Assembly (NCBI GenBank): GCA_018396535.1
Contig: JAGTQC010000001.1
Location: 1-64,000, forward strand
Reading direction: 5' to 3'
Length of the DNA: 64,000 nt
Origin: Candidatus Bathyarchaeota archaeon
GTDB taxonomy: Archaea > Thermoproteota > CALKCG01 > B24 > DRYS01
Shown: piece by piece, positions 35,680 through 45,275 of the stretch
How the letters are laid out: every line of letters begins with the position of its first letter
Position numbering within the stretch: position 1 is the first letter of the stretch
The notes under the pieces: generated by a model
The model's database searches: none
Seen by the model: the letters and a program-made list of their open reading frames with translations, nothing else
Told to the model about the DNA's origin: nothing
Translations under genes and position numbers: made by a program

Positions 35680-36918
35680 ATGGCTAATATCAGATTCTAT
35701 GGTGGAGTAGATGGGTGTATAGGTGGGAATCAGATAGTATTAGAGGATGATAGCGCAACGCTACTCCTAGATTTCGGTTTAAACTATCGTATATGGTCCA
35801 GCTATTTCGAATTCATATTCTCAGAACCTGAGAGTATAGATGAAGTTATTCGTGTAGGCTTAGCTCCTGATAACCGTATACTAAGCTCTATAGATGCATG
35901 CATTCTATCCCATGCTCATACCGATCACTGGCGTCTAATAACGATACTACCTGAAGATACACGTATACTATTAGGGGAGTGCACCTACAGGATTATAGAA
36001 GGCTGGTCTAAACGAGTTAGGAGGAAAACGATACTATACCGTACATCTCATCTTAGATTCGATACATTCAGAACAGGATCCACTATAAGAATCGGGGATA
36101 TAGAGGTTAAACCTATAAGCGTGGATCATAGCATACCTGGAGCATACGGCTTCCATATATACACCCCATCAGGTTTGATAGTATATACAGGGGATTTCAG
36201 ACTTCACGGTAGGTTTAAGCCTAGGGTAGATCTATTCGAAGATTTAGAGGATAGGGTATCGCTACTCATATGCGAAGGAACGAATATAGGTAGACTCGTA
36301 GAGCCTATGAGTGAAAGCGATGTATACGCTAAAGCTTCGAGTATAGTAGAGGAGTGTAGAGGGCTTGTTGTAGTAGATATAGCTCCAGCAGATCTGGATA
36401 GGTTAAACACTATGATAGAGGTAGCCTATAGGGTGGGTAGGAGAGTCGTATGTAGCGATAGGATAATAGATACTATCACAGATCTATCAGGTGATAAGCT
36501 ACTTAAAGTTCCGAGGATAGGAGAGGATGTAGAACCGTTAGAGGATGTAGGGGATAGCTGTACACGCAACCCTGACAAGTATATGCTGATTACATGCTTA
36601 TATAGTGAGAGAGAGGTTAGGAGGATTAAACCTCCACCTGGGAGCATATATCTGCTAAGCTGTTCAGAACCCTTCGAGGAGGAGAGGGAGCTAGCGTTCA
36701 ACAGGCTATCCAACTGGCTATGTATATTCGGGGTATCGATGTACCATATACACTCATCTGGACACGCATACCCACTCGATATACGTAGGATAGTAGAGAG
36801 GATTAGACCTAAAGCCGTAGCCGCTATCCATACAGAGCATCCAGATACGTTTAGATACCTCCTATCCGATCTAACCAGAGTTTACACCTTTAGAAGAGGT
36901 GATGAACTTAGGATCTAG
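35680..36918 (+). CDS. Metallo-beta-lactamase fold hydrolase (RNase J-like)
   Basis: 412 residues with the metal motif SHAHTDHW (about 75-82), a second histidine in VDHSIPGAYGF (about 148-158) and aspartate in YTGDFRLHG (about 169-177). Layout resembles beta-CASP-type RNA hydrolases, ending in ...AAIHTEHP (about 386-393). Likely a cytoplasmic nuclease or related hydrolase; substrate not shown. Its end overlaps the convergent phosphatase gene by 4 bases. Confidence 0.8.
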   Translation: MANIRFYGGVDGCIGGNQIVLEDDSATLLLDFGLNYRIWSSYFEFIFSEPESIDEVIRVGLAPDNRILSSIDACILSHAHTDHWRLITILPEDTRILLGECTYRIIEGWSKRVRRKTILYRTSHLRFDTFRTGSTIRIGDIEVKPISVDHSIPGAYGFHIYTPSGLIVYTGDFRLHGRFKPRVDLFEDLEDRVSLLICEGTNIGRLVEPMSESDVYAKASSIVEECRGLVVVDIAPADLDRLNTMIEVAYRVGRRVVCSDRIIDTITDLSGDKLLKVPRIGEDVEPLEDVGDSCTRNPDKYMLITCLYSEREVRRIKPPPGSIYLLSCSEPFEEERELAFNRLSNWLCIFGVSMYHIHSSGHAYPLDIRRIVERIRPKAVAAIHTEHPDTFRYLLSDLTRVYTFRRGDELRI

Positions 36919-37559
36919 AACTCCATAAGGTATGGTAGTATCGATCTAAGATCAGCAGATTCCACTACTACATCAGCTACCTTCCTCACAGCTTCTACCT
37001 TAGGATTGAAGGCTATCCTAAACCCTGCCTCCTCGAATAGAGAGATATCGCTTATATCATCACCTACAGCTGCTACAGCACCTCTATCGATACATAGAAA
37101 CTCCATGAACGATCTCAGTATCCTACCCTTATCACCTATACCAACCCTAACCTCTATACCACCAGTAAGTATACCATCCACGACTACCAGCCTATTAGCT
37201 ATAGCGTAATCTACACCTAACCTACGCGCAGCTATATCTGCAAGCTCCTGTAAACCCGCACTTATAATCAGCGTTCTAACACCAGCACTTCTCAAAGCAT
37301 CCATAACGTATTCAGCTCCATCCACATACTCTATCTCAGATAAAGCCTCCATAACATCCTTCGCAGGTATACCACGCCATAAGCTTGTATCTAGCCTAGC
37401 CCACTCCTCGTAGCTTATACACCCCCTGAAGAATAGGTCAGCGTTAACCCTAGCCTTCCCGATAGTACCAAACCTAGTATGCAGATACTCCCATACACTT
37501 GTAATCCTAGTTAAAGTTCCATCCAGATCGAATGCTACTAGTTTAAACCTAGATTTCAC
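36915..37559 (-). CDS. HAD-family phosphatase, SerB-like
   Basis: Phosphoserine phosphatase-like. 214 residues with motif I FDLDGTLT (about 10-17), motif II ISAGLQ (about 99-104), and motif III/IV GDDISDISLFEEAG (about 166-179). The C1 cap is short and helical, fitting SerB. Substrate could also be another phosphate monoester. Convergent with the MBL gene and divergent from the DHH gene, sharing a short promoter interval. Confidence 0.85.
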   Translation of the reverse strand: MKSRFKLVAFDLDGTLTRITSVWEYLHTRFGTIGKARVNADLFFRGCISYEEWARLDTSLWRGIPAKDVMEALSEIEYVDGAEYVMDALRSAGVRTLIISAGLQELADIAARRLGVDYAIANRLVVVDGILTGGIEVRVGIGDKGRILRSFMEFLCIDRGAVAAVGDDISDISLFEEAGFRIAFNPKVEAVRKVADVVVESADLRSILPYLMEF

Positions 37560-37581
37560 AAAACTTACAAGTATCTAGGAA

Positions 37582-37590
37582 GACTTTAAG
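37582..37590 (+). promoter_or_regulatory. TATA box of the DHH gene
   Basis: gactttaag is centred about 35 bases before the ATG at 37621. A ggaggt site (37608-37613) precedes the ATG, supporting this upstream start over the one at 37721. Confidence 0.5.
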
Positions 37591-37620
37591 TTTAGCTATA
37601 GGGGTGTGGAGGTAGCATAG

Positions 37621-38614
37621 ATGTTTAGAGAACCTATAGTAGCCGTTACACACGGAGAGTCTCTCTGAGAGACCCGAATACTGTGACGGCGTATGCTCAG
37701 CAGCTATACTGAAGAGAAGTATGAGAGTGGATACTATACGTATATCTACACCTACAAGTCTATGTAGAATACTGAAATCGCTAGCTTCTATAAACCCGTC
37801 GACCATAGTTATATGCGATATAGCTGTCGATACAGGCTACATGAACGAGCTTATAGATCTGATCAGAAACATATCCTCTAGATGCTTCATATACTATATA
37901 GATCATCATCCACCACCCGCAGGATTCCCCCCACCCGGCATAGATCAATTCAAGTACATATACAGGTCGGGTGTATCAGCCTCCCAGCTTGTATACGAAG
38001 CTATAGGTAGATCCGATGATAGGATATCCAGAATCCTTATGGCCTACGGAGCTATAGGCGATATGTGCGATGAATCCCAGCTAGTTAGGGATGTATTAAG
38101 CCTATGGGATAGACGGCTCATATACCTAGAAGCAGGCTTCATAACCGAGGGGCTGATATCTAGGAGAGATGAGAAATTCATATACGAGCTAATAGATAGG
38201 CTAGCTCAAGGTAATCCACCTAGTAGTATACCGGAGCTAGTATCCAGCTGTCTTAAAACCCTGAGCGACGAGTACAAGGTGTATAAGTATGTAGAGGAAA
38301 ACGTTAACGTAAGAGGTAGGATAGCTATCGTAACTAAGATACCTATAAGAGGCTTCGGAGGTAAAGCTGCAAACTATGCTCTAGCATATACCAGAGCTGA
38401 TGTAGCTATAGCTATAACTATAAGCGGTGGTACAGCTCATATGAGTTTAAGAAGTAGGAATCCAAGAATAGATCTAAACGATCTAACACGTAGATTATCC
38501 ACAGCTCTAGGAGGATACGGTGGGGGGCATCCTCAATCAGCTGCAGCAAGGATACCAGCTTCAAGAATAGAGGAGTTCCTCATGTTTATGGAGATAGCTC
38601 TACAAGGATTATGA
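37621..38614 (+). CDS. DHH/DHHA1-family phosphoesterase, split by a 22-nt BHB intron
   Basis: RecJ/NrnA-like phosphoesterase acting on nucleic acids or nucleotides. Exon 1 (37621-37657) encodes MFREPIVAVTHG plus one base. After removing 37658-37679 the reading is HGDCDGVCSAAILKRS, motif I of the DHH family, then the frame is open to 38614. Motifs: IDHHPPPAG (DHH, about 86-94) and GGYGGGHPQSAAARI (DHHA1, about 295-309). Unspliced, exon 1 hits TGA 15 codons in. Using the internal ATG 37721 would lose motif I. Total spliced length about 323 residues. Confidence 0.85.
37658..37679 (+). other. Putative BHB-type pre-mRNA intron (22 nt)
   Basis: Folds as a BHB-like motif. The outer helix is GTTACA/TGTGAC (37645-37650 with 37682-37687). 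The central helix is CGG/CCG plus an A-A mismatch. Bulges are AG^A and AT^A, and the inner hairpin is GTCTCT/AGAGAC with a 3-nt loop. Cutting in both bulges restores codon GAC and the HGDCDG motif exactly. See findings. Confidence 0.78.
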
Positions 38615-38690
38615 GAACCTCGATATCTAACCCTACAAGCTAAACCTTAATATGTAAGTACATCTTGAGCATCCTATGGCGGTGGGATAG

Positions 38691-39788
38691 ATGAAGGTAA
38701 CTATATCCGTTATAAAAGCAGATGTAGGATCCCTAGCAGGACACCACATAGTATACCAGGAGCAGATAGATCTCGCAAAGAAGATGCTACAGAAAGCTAA
38801 GGATGAAGGCCTACTCATAGACTACTACGTATTCAACGCTGGAGATGACCTAGAACTCGTTATGACTCATACTAGAGGAGAATCCAGCCCTGAGATACAC
38901 GGCTTAGCTTGGAATGTATTCAAGGAGGTGACAGAGAAGGTTTCACGTCCTAGAAAGCTGTATGCAGCTGGTCAAGATCTACTAAGCGAAGCATTCTCTG
39001 GTAATGTTAAAGGTATGGGTCCAGGCGTAGCCGAGATGGAGATAGAGGAGAGGAGGAGTGAACCTATAATAGTCTTTGCCGCAGATAAGACGGAGCCCGG
39101 AGCCTGGAATCTACCTCTATACAGGATGTTCGCAGATCCATGGAATACAGCTGGTCTAGTTATAGATCCATCCATGCATCAAGGCTTCGTATTCAGGGTT
39201 ATGGATGTGGTCGAAGGCAAGACCATAGATTTGAAGACTCCTGAAGAAGCATACGATCTACTAGCTCTAATAGGTACTACAGGAAGATATATCGTAGAGA
39301 GGGTTTACAGAGCTGACGGGCTTCTAGCAGCAGTAGCTAGCGTAACTAGGCTAAGCCTCATAGCAGGTAGGTATGTAGGTAAGGATGATCCTGTATGTAT
39401 AGTTAGATGCCAGCATGGCCTACCAGCAGTCGGTGAAGCCTTAGCCCCATTCTTCACACCACACTTCGTAGCAGGGTGGATGAGGGGGTCACACTACGGT
39501 CCATTAATGCCTGTAGGCTTGAAGGATAGTAGATGCTCATTCTTCGATGGGCCGCCTAGAGTCGTAGCGTTAGGATTCCAGCTAGCTGAAGGTAAGCTAA
39601 TAGGACCAGCAGATCTATTCGATGATGTAGCATTCGACCATTCAAGAAGGATAGCACTCCAGATGGCAGAATTAATAAGAAGAAACGGGCCTATAGCACC
39701 AGCTATACTAGGACCAGAGGAACTAGAGTACACGGGTATAAAGGAGACTCTACAGAGACTAGCATCTAGATTCAAAGAGGCTAAGTAG
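38691..39788 (+). CDS. fbp: Fructose-1,6-bisphosphate aldolase/phosphatase
   Basis: Bifunctional archaeal gluconeogenic enzyme. The 365 residues begin KVTISVIKADVGSLAGHH (Asp11 and His18 region metal ligands) and include FNAGDDLELVMTHTRGE (about 49-65), GNVKGMGPGVAEME (about 103-116) and ADKTEPGAWNLPLYRMFADP (about 130-149), as expected for the family. Normal length. It starts the cytosolic triose-phosphate pathway with tpiA located 3 kb downstream. Promoter element aaaccttaatatg lies at about 38642-38654. Confidence 0.96.
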   Translation: MKVTISVIKADVGSLAGHHIVYQEQIDLAKKMLQKAKDEGLLIDYYVFNAGDDLELVMTHTRGESSPEIHGLAWNVFKEVTEKVSRPRKLYAAGQDLLSEAFSGNVKGMGPGVAEMEIEERRSEPIIVFAADKTEPGAWNLPLYRMFADPWNTAGLVIDPSMHQGFVFRVMDVVEGKTIDLKTPEEAYDLLALIGTTGRYIVERVYRADGLLAAVASVTRLSLIAGRYVGKDDPVCIVRCQHGLPAVGEALAPFFTPHFVAGWMRGSHYGPLMPVGLKDSRCSFFDGPPRVVALGFQLAEGKLIGPADLFDDVAFDHSRRIALQMAELIRRNGPIAPAILGPEELEYTGIKETLQRLASRFKEAK

Positions 39789-39949
39789 CTATATACATTT
39801 TTGTGTTAATATATCGAATCCATCTTCTTTTTACCTCTTCAATACAACTATATAGGATCCCATGATACAACTACAGTTTTCTATACCCGATACACTAAAA
39901 ACATTTCCAACAGACTTAAATCCTCTCACCACCTTAGATAAAAATCGCC
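39789..39949. other. Intergenic segment left of the structured element
   Basis: 160 bases with no ORF or RNA fold seen. cttagataaaaatc (about 39933-39946) could be a plus-strand TATA element for the structured RNA, or its reverse, gatttttatc, could be a T-rich end for a minus-strand transcript. Confidence 0.4.
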
Positions 39950-40275
39950 GGTCGACGGGCGGTACCCCGTTACATCTCTATAGGTTTCTATAGGGATGTA
40001 ACGGTGGATAATACAACGGTAAACAGCCTCCTCCCCCCGGAGGAAGGGGGTCTACCGGGGGGGACCCCCTCCTGGGAGACTGTTTACCGTTGTATTATCC
40101 ACCGTTACATCCCTATAGAAACCTATAGAGATGTAAATCTGAATACCCCTAGGTCCCCCGCCTAGGAGTATTCAGAGGAAGGGGATGCTTGCAATTAACC
40201 GTAGGCTCCGTAACCGGAGCCGAAGGTTGATTGTAAGCCATGGAGGAAACTCCTACCGCCCGATAAACGGCATCC
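39950..40275. ncRNA. Large structured element, probable noncoding RNA of unknown family
   Basis: About 310 nt with no coding frame and multi-branched symmetry. Closing helix CGGGCGGTA/TACCGCCCG (39956-39964 with 40254-40262). A perfect 57-bp inverted repeat (39970-40026 with 40080-40136) has GC-rich hairpins in its 53-nt loop. A 16-bp hairpin spans about 40138-40175 (one mismatch). A 14-bp stem GCTTGCAATTAACC/GGTTGATTGTAAGC (about 40188-40237) is capped by GGCTCCG-TAAC-CGGAGCC. GGAG-GAAA-CTCC (40242-40253) ends it. I cannot place it in SRP, RNase P or 5S RNA families. Strand uncertain. Confidence 0.6.
39970..40136. repeat. Perfect 57-bp inverted repeat
   Basis: The left arm (39970-40026) is the exact reverse complement of the right arm (40080-40136). 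Each arm contains a nested TTACATC...GATGTAA inverted repeat and two copies of TCTATAGG. The loop holds CCTCC-GGAGG and AGGGGGTC-GACCCCCT hairpins. Confidence 0.95.
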
Positions 40276-40329
40276 CTTCTATTCTACGATCATCATGAAT
40301 TCGAGTTTATCTACTCTATCGTAACTGGT

Positions 40330-40590
40330 TTATGGAGCTAGCTCCTGCTGACCCTTACCTGTAATCCTCCATGTAGATGGTCTACGCGATACCCTTACTA
40401 CTATACCATCCCTCTCCATCTTCCTAAGCTGTTTTAGTGTCGCTGAGTATGATCTACCTATGGCTTCAGATATAGTATTTGCATCAGATATACCTATCCT
40501 TAGGAGTTCTATTATACGGCTCCTAGTTCTAAGACCTTTCTTAACGTTTCTAGTCGTAACTAGGTATGATTTAGCATCGTATCTATCCAT
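40330..40590 (-). CDS. Winged-helix DNA-binding protein
   Basis: 86-residue protein. RSRIIELLRIGISDANTISEAIGRSYSATLKQLRKMERDGIVVRVSRR forms a winged helix (about residues 19-67; key turn SDANTISEAIGRSYS). No other domain. Probably a small transcription regulator; target unknown. It shares the promoter interval with the divergent nucleotidyltransferase genes and lies next to the structured element, so it could regulate either. Confidence 0.7.
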   Translation of the reverse strand: MDRYDAKSYLVTTRNVKKGLRTRSRIIELLRIGISDANTISEAIGRSYSATLKQLRKMERDGIVVRVSRRPSTWRITGKGQQELAP

Positions 40591-40628
40591 CTCTATCTAC
40601 TCTAATCTATAGTAGCTAATAGGGTATC

Positions 40629-40645
40629 TTAACGTTTATCTCTGG
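40629..40645. promoter_or_regulatory. Divergent promoter of HTH and nucleotidyltransferase genes
   Basis: ttaacgtttatc lies between the divergent genes. Its plus-strand spacing to the ATG at 40678 fits a short leader. The AAACGTTTA-like core recurs at other starts in the window. Confidence 0.4.
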
Positions 40646-40677
40646 CTTTATTATCCTATCAATTAGGTTTCAGATCT

Positions 40678-41709
40678 ATGTCTAGACGTATACTCGATGG
40701 CGATGTTATCTATAGTAGGGATGGATTCATATTCTATACATTCGGCTATGAACATCCACCAGATAGGATCATAGCTTTCCTCAAGTATATCCCGAAGGAG
40801 TATTCCAGTAAGCTTAACATAGAGTATCTAAGCTATGAGTGGGGGTTTAAGGGTAGGAGGTATGTTAGACCTGCTAAACTCTATACGGCTGAGAATTATC
40901 GTCGTATAATAGAGTTCTTCGAGAAATACTATCCAAGCTATGTATACGACTGCCCTGTGAATAATAGGAAGCTTATAGCTGTACCCAAGGATCTTATAGA
41001 GGAGGTATACTATCCAGATGAGGGGCTACGTAGAGTTCTAGGTATAAGCTCCCTACAACCCATATATAGAGCCGCCGTGGATTTCATAGAATTGGTATCT
41101 AGAGTATCTGGTATCGGTTTAGAGAATTTCGGTCTCCACGGATCCCTCCTCCTAGCTATGGAGTCTGAGAACCCGGATATAGATATAGCAGTCTATGGAT
41201 GGCAGAATTATCGTCTCGTTAAACAGACTATCGGAGAATTAGAGGCGAAGGGCTATCTTAGGATCCTATATGAAGATCCATTGGATTATAGGAGGAGGAA
41301 TAGATGCGTATTCAGAGGATATAGGGTGGTATTGAATGCTATACGTAAACCTTGGGAGGTTCACGATATCTACGGGTCTGTTATACGTAAATCTGTTAAG
41401 CATGTAAAGTTTAGAGCTATAGTTAGGAATGCGTTCGAATCTGTATTCCGTCCAGCTATCTACATAATACAGGGGTACACACCTCTAGACGAGGATTCAC
41501 GTGTATCTAAGGAGGATACACCGTGGTTTCTAGTATCGATGATAGGAGCCTATAGGGATATACTGGAGGAGGGTATGGTTATAGAGGTTTCAGGCCTACT
41601 CGAAAGAGAGTATCTACCAGATGGTAGACCATATAGGACTAGGGTTATCGTAGGCTCAGGTTTAAGCGATGATGAATACATAAGTATAGTTAGAGATAAG
41701 TATAGTTAG
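40678..41709 (+). CDS. Nucleotidyltransferase-fold protein, paralog 1
   Basis: 343 residues. N-terminal part (about 1-120) of unknown fold contains [10 protein letters not shown]. The middle has [23 protein letters not shown] (about 153-175), a pol-beta nucleotidyltransferase signature GS...D.D with catalytic aspartates at DID. The C-terminal ~100 residues form a beta-rich region with [15 protein letters not shown]. Adjacent paralog has the same layout. Likely transfers nucleotides to RNA or protein, but substrate is unknown. Confidence 0.7.
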   Translation: MSRRILDGDVIYSRDGFIFYTFGYEHPPDRIIAFLKYIPKEYSSKLNIEYLSYEWGFKGRRYVRPAKLYTAENYRRIIEFFEKYYPSYVYDCPVNNRKLIAVPKDLIEEVYYPDEGLRRVLGISSLQPIYRAAVDFIELVSRVSGIGLENFGLHGSLLLAMESENPDIDIAVYGWQNYRLVKQTIGELEAKGYLRILYEDPLDYRRRNRCVFRGYRVVLNAIRKPWEVHDIYGSVIRKSVKHVKFRAIVRNAFESVFRPAIYIIQGYTPLDEDSRVSKEDTPWFLVSMIGAYRDILEEGMVIEVSGLLEREYLPDGRPYRTRVIVGSGLSDDEYISIVRDKYS

Positions 41710-41727
41710 AGAGCAATTTCGACTCGT

Positions 41728-42789
41728 ATGAGGCTTAGAGATAGGGATTACATAGTCGGTGTGGAAGGTATACTATTCAGGGTTCTAGGATATCTCCATC
41801 CACCAGATGGTTATGTATGCGAACCCGAATACGCACCCAAAACGATATTCAAATCATCAAATCCTAGAGCACCGAGAGGCTATCCAGAAGTAGCGTACTT
41901 CAAATTCTATGGTGATGAAGGTTTAAAATTCGTAGAAAAGAATTATCCATCATACCGTATATACGTTAAGCCTCTCAGAACATACCTAGTCGGTGTTCCT
42001 CTAGAATTAATATCAGCTATAAGGAAGCCTCAAGATGGACTAACCAGGATTATGGAAGCATCATCGAGAGATAAACTTCTTAACGATACCGTGGAGATAG
42101 TGGATATACTATGCGAAACTGCGAATCTCAGTGTATCGGATATAGGTGTCTTCGGATCGATACTACACGGATTCCATAACCCTAATCTATCAGATATAGA
42201 TCTAGTAATCTATGGATCCAGGTGCATAGTTAAGCTTAAGGAATGTTTATCTGAGCTATACAGTATGGAGGATAGCCGTCTAAGGAATGAATACGATTTC
42301 CCAGTTGAGAAGCCTAGATGGATATTCAGAAACTATAGTTTGAAGGAGTATATATTCCATGAGAGGAGGAAGATGATATACGGTAAATATTGGGATGGAG
42401 ATAGATGGGTTAAAGTAGAGTTTGAACCAGTTAAAAGCTACGATGAATACCGGGATGAGTATACGGAGATAGTATCGATAGATAAGGTTGGATGGGTTAA
42501 ACTTGAATCGGTAATAGTGGACGATAGTAGTGTATACTTTACACCAGCTGTATACGGAGTCGAGGTTACGAAGCTCGTATCCGGTCCTAGAGAGGCTTTA
42601 GATACCTCTAAGATAGTATCCTATATAGACGAGTTTAGGCTTCAAGCTTGGAGGGATGAGGAGGTTTACGTAGAAGGGATGTTGGAGAGGGTTATTAGAA
42701 GGGATAGGGTTGAATACCAAGTTTCTCTAACATACTGCGATAGGTATGTAGATCAGGTTTTAAAGCTTAGGAGGATCCCAGGATTATGA
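41728..42789 (+). CDS. Nucleotidyltransferase-fold protein, paralog 2
   Basis: 353 residues, same architecture as the preceding gene: N-terminal LGYLHPPDGYV (about 17-27), a polymerase-beta-type motif GVFGSILHGFHNPNLSDIDLVIYG (about 144-167, catalytic DID), and a C-terminal beta-rich domain. Sequence identity to paralog 1 looks low outside these motifs. 18 bp separate the genes, so they are co-transcribed. A tandem duplication followed by divergence is the simplest explanation. Confidence 0.7.
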   Translation: MRLRDRDYIVGVEGILFRVLGYLHPPDGYVCEPEYAPKTIFKSSNPRAPRGYPEVAYFKFYGDEGLKFVEKNYPSYRIYVKPLRTYLVGVPLELISAIRKPQDGLTRIMEASSRDKLLNDTVEIVDILCETANLSVSDIGVFGSILHGFHNPNLSDIDLVIYGSRCIVKLKECLSELYSMEDSRLRNEYDFPVEKPRWIFRNYSLKEYIFHERRKMIYGKYWDGDRWVKVEFEPVKSYDEYRDEYTEIVSIDKVGWVKLESVIVDDSSVYFTPAVYGVEVTKLVSGPREALDTSKIVSYIDEFRLQAWRDEEVYVEGMLERVIRRDRVEYQVSLTYCDRYVDQVLKLRRIPGL

Positions 42790-42805
42790 AGTATACGTTT
42801 TTTAG

Positions 42806-43513
<708 letters not shown>

Positions 43514-43530
43514 ATACAGCGATAGCATAT

Positions 43531-44205
43531 TCAAACCACTATCAGAGTCCCCCTGACGTTTTTCCCTTCTAAAGCATACACGATATTAGCAGGGTTTAAA
43601 CCGTTAACGATCAAGCATCTAATAGGTTTAAGCTTTAAGAGTCTAGGGAAGAATCTATCTAGACAAGTTTCCCCTAAACCCTCCAGCTCCGAAGCCTTCA
43701 CAACCGGTATAAGTTTAGCTTCAGGATTACTCTTAGGATCGGCTGTATACAATCCATCCACGTCCTTTACTAGTATAAGCTCATCTACAAGCCATTCCTG
43801 AGCTATCTTTAAAGCTATAGAATCAGATGTAACATCCCATCCTTCAGGTAGGCTACGTACCTCCTCTAGCCTAGATACCTCTAATATAGGCGTATAGCTA
43901 TCCATCCAAAGCTTATACGCTTCCTCCATATTCGAAGCTACCCTACCGTTAGGTATTAGGTATGCTAGGAGTAGGCCATATATATCCATAGATCTTACAG
44001 CCATCAAATGCGATACACTGCTAGGTAGACTGAATAACCTATCCACATACCTAACGGAATCTGCGAATAATCCCCCACCCGGAACTATCGTGAACGATCT
44101 AGATCTGATATTAGATAAGGTTATGCATAGCTCGATAAGCTTACCAGGATAGCTTAGGAGGCTACCACCTAGTTTAACGATGCAGTCTATAGAGCTGGAT
44201 TCCAA
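43531..44205 (-). CDS. mfnE: Amino acid kinase-fold phosphotransferase, MfnE-like
   Basis: Of the aspartokinase/UMP-kinase fold; MfnE phosphorylates the furan intermediate of methanofuran. 224 residues: VKLGGSLLSYPGKL (about 10-23), TIVPGGGLFADSVR (about 40-53), WDVTSDSIALKIAQ (about 122-135) and VKDVDGLYTADP (about 144-155), all expected. It overlaps the end of the MfnF-like gene by 19 bases, so the three genes mfnD-mfnF-mfnE form a translationally coupled operon on the minus strand. The context is stronger than the sequence for the exact substrate. Confidence 0.72.
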   Translation of the reverse strand: MESSSIDCIVKLGGSLLSYPGKLIELCITLSNIRSRSFTIVPGGGLFADSVRYVDRLFSLPSSVSHLMAVRSMDIYGLLLAYLIPNGRVASNMEEAYKLWMDSYTPILEVSRLEEVRSLPEGWDVTSDSIALKIAQEWLVDELILVKDVDGLYTADPKSNPEAKLIPVVKASELEGLGETCLDRFFPRLLKLKPIRCLIVNGLNPANIVYALEGKNVRGTLIVV

Positions 44206-45275
44206 TAAACCCTCCTCCCCTCCACTATAGAAGCAGCTAGGAAAGCTAAACCTACAGCAGGTGTCATTAAAGCTACATCACGCCTCGTAATCCTACTAAG
44301 CCTAAATACAGGTGTCAACCCTGCTCTACGAGCAGCTTCAGCAGCTAGGAAATCCTCACCTAAACCTGTAGCTACACATGCAATGCTATCTATACCGTAG
44401 AGCTCCCTCATCCTCTCAGCCTTCCTCCTTAAACTCGAAGCGATAGATTCAACCTGTCTACTATATAGGAACCTAGCTATGGATATTATATCATCCATAG
44501 ATAGCAGCCTCCTATCAGCGCATACAATCCTAGCTATACGATTAGCAGCCTCCTCTTTAGAAACACCTCTACCATCAGGTGTATCGCATATATAATCTCC
44601 AGCCTCTATAAATCCTAGAAGTATATATAGATCCCCAGTCTGCGCGAAGTACTCACTACTCACACCAACCCATCCATCCTTGAAGCGTATCTTCGAAGCT
44701 ATCGAAGCTAGATTAGTCCTTAAAGCACCAGTATACACAAGCTCGTATAACCTAAGCTTATCCAGATCCGTGAATCCCTCAGCTTTAACATCCCCCATCA
44801 CTATAGGTATGATACTCGTCGTAGTACTACCTACATCGACTAGTATACATGTATCGAAGAACTGAGATACAAACCATCCGGATGCATACCAGTTTGAAGC
44901 AGCTACATCATATGGATGTTTCAAAGCATAATCTAAACCGACAAGCCTACCTCTACAATCTAGAACTCTGATATCCGATCTACCAAAAACCTCAGATACC
45001 ATACGGGATATGGTTTCAACACCCTCATCCTTAGATTCGAATACATCTGCTAACTCACCCGTCATAGTTAAAGCCACTACATCTGGAGATCTACCTAGAC
45101 CACCTAGGACATAGTCTACGAGAGAGTTCAATACATATGGTAGCTCTGCTAGCCTCCTCCAAAGCGGTAGATAACGTATCCCAGTAGCTAAGCGTATAGC
45201 TACTCCGTTACGAACTTCAAGAACGGAGATCTTAGTATTAGCTCCTCCTACATCCAATCCTACAACTACGGTCAT
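44187..45275 (-). CDS. mfnF: Hydantoinase/oxoprolinase-fold protein, MfnF-like (H4MPT-linked C1 pathway)
   Basis: In methanogens MfnF joins the furan and tyramine-glutamate moieties of methanofuran. 362 residues begin MTVVVGLDVGGANTKISV (ASKHA-type phosphate loop), with VALTMTGELADVF (about 67-79), ILVDVGSTTTSIIP (about 141-154) and VATGLGEDFLA (about 301-311). I use ATG 45275, 5 bases after a ggaggagg site, rather than the longer start at 45293. It overlaps mfnD by 38 bases. Same family as methylotroph H4MPT-linked proteins. Confidence 0.75.
   Translation of the reverse strand: MTVVVGLDVGGANTKISVLEVRNGVAIRLATGIRYLPLWRRLAELPYVLNSLVDYVLGGLGRSPDVVALTMTGELADVFESKDEGVETISRMVSEVFGRSDIRVLDCRGRLVGLDYALKHPYDVAASNWYASGWFVSQFFDTCILVDVGSTTTSIIPIVMGDVKAEGFTDLDKLRLYELVYTGALRTNLASIASKIRFKDGWVGVSSEYFAQTGDLYILLGFIEAGDYICDTPDGRGVSKEEAANRIARIVCADRRLLSMDDIISIARFLYSRQVESIASSLRRKAERMRELYGIDSIACVATGLGEDFLAAEAARRAGLTPVFRLSRITRRDVALMTPAVGLAFLAASIVEGRRVYWNPAL

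Noticed and set aside
37549..37806. 85-codon minus-strand ORF over the DHH start
   Set aside because: It overlaps the DHH exon 1 and intron and has no recognisable domain.
40242..40253. GGAGGAAACTCC read as the conserved CR-I motif of RNase P RNA
   Set aside because: It forms a simple GAAA-tetraloop hairpin and no partner sequence like CR-V (ACAGAA...GGCTTA) is found on either strand of the element.
39950..40275. SRP RNA identity of the structured element
   Set aside because: No helix 8 motif (GGAA loop with AGCAG) is visible and a perfect 57-bp stem is atypical for SRP helix 5. Kept as unknown.
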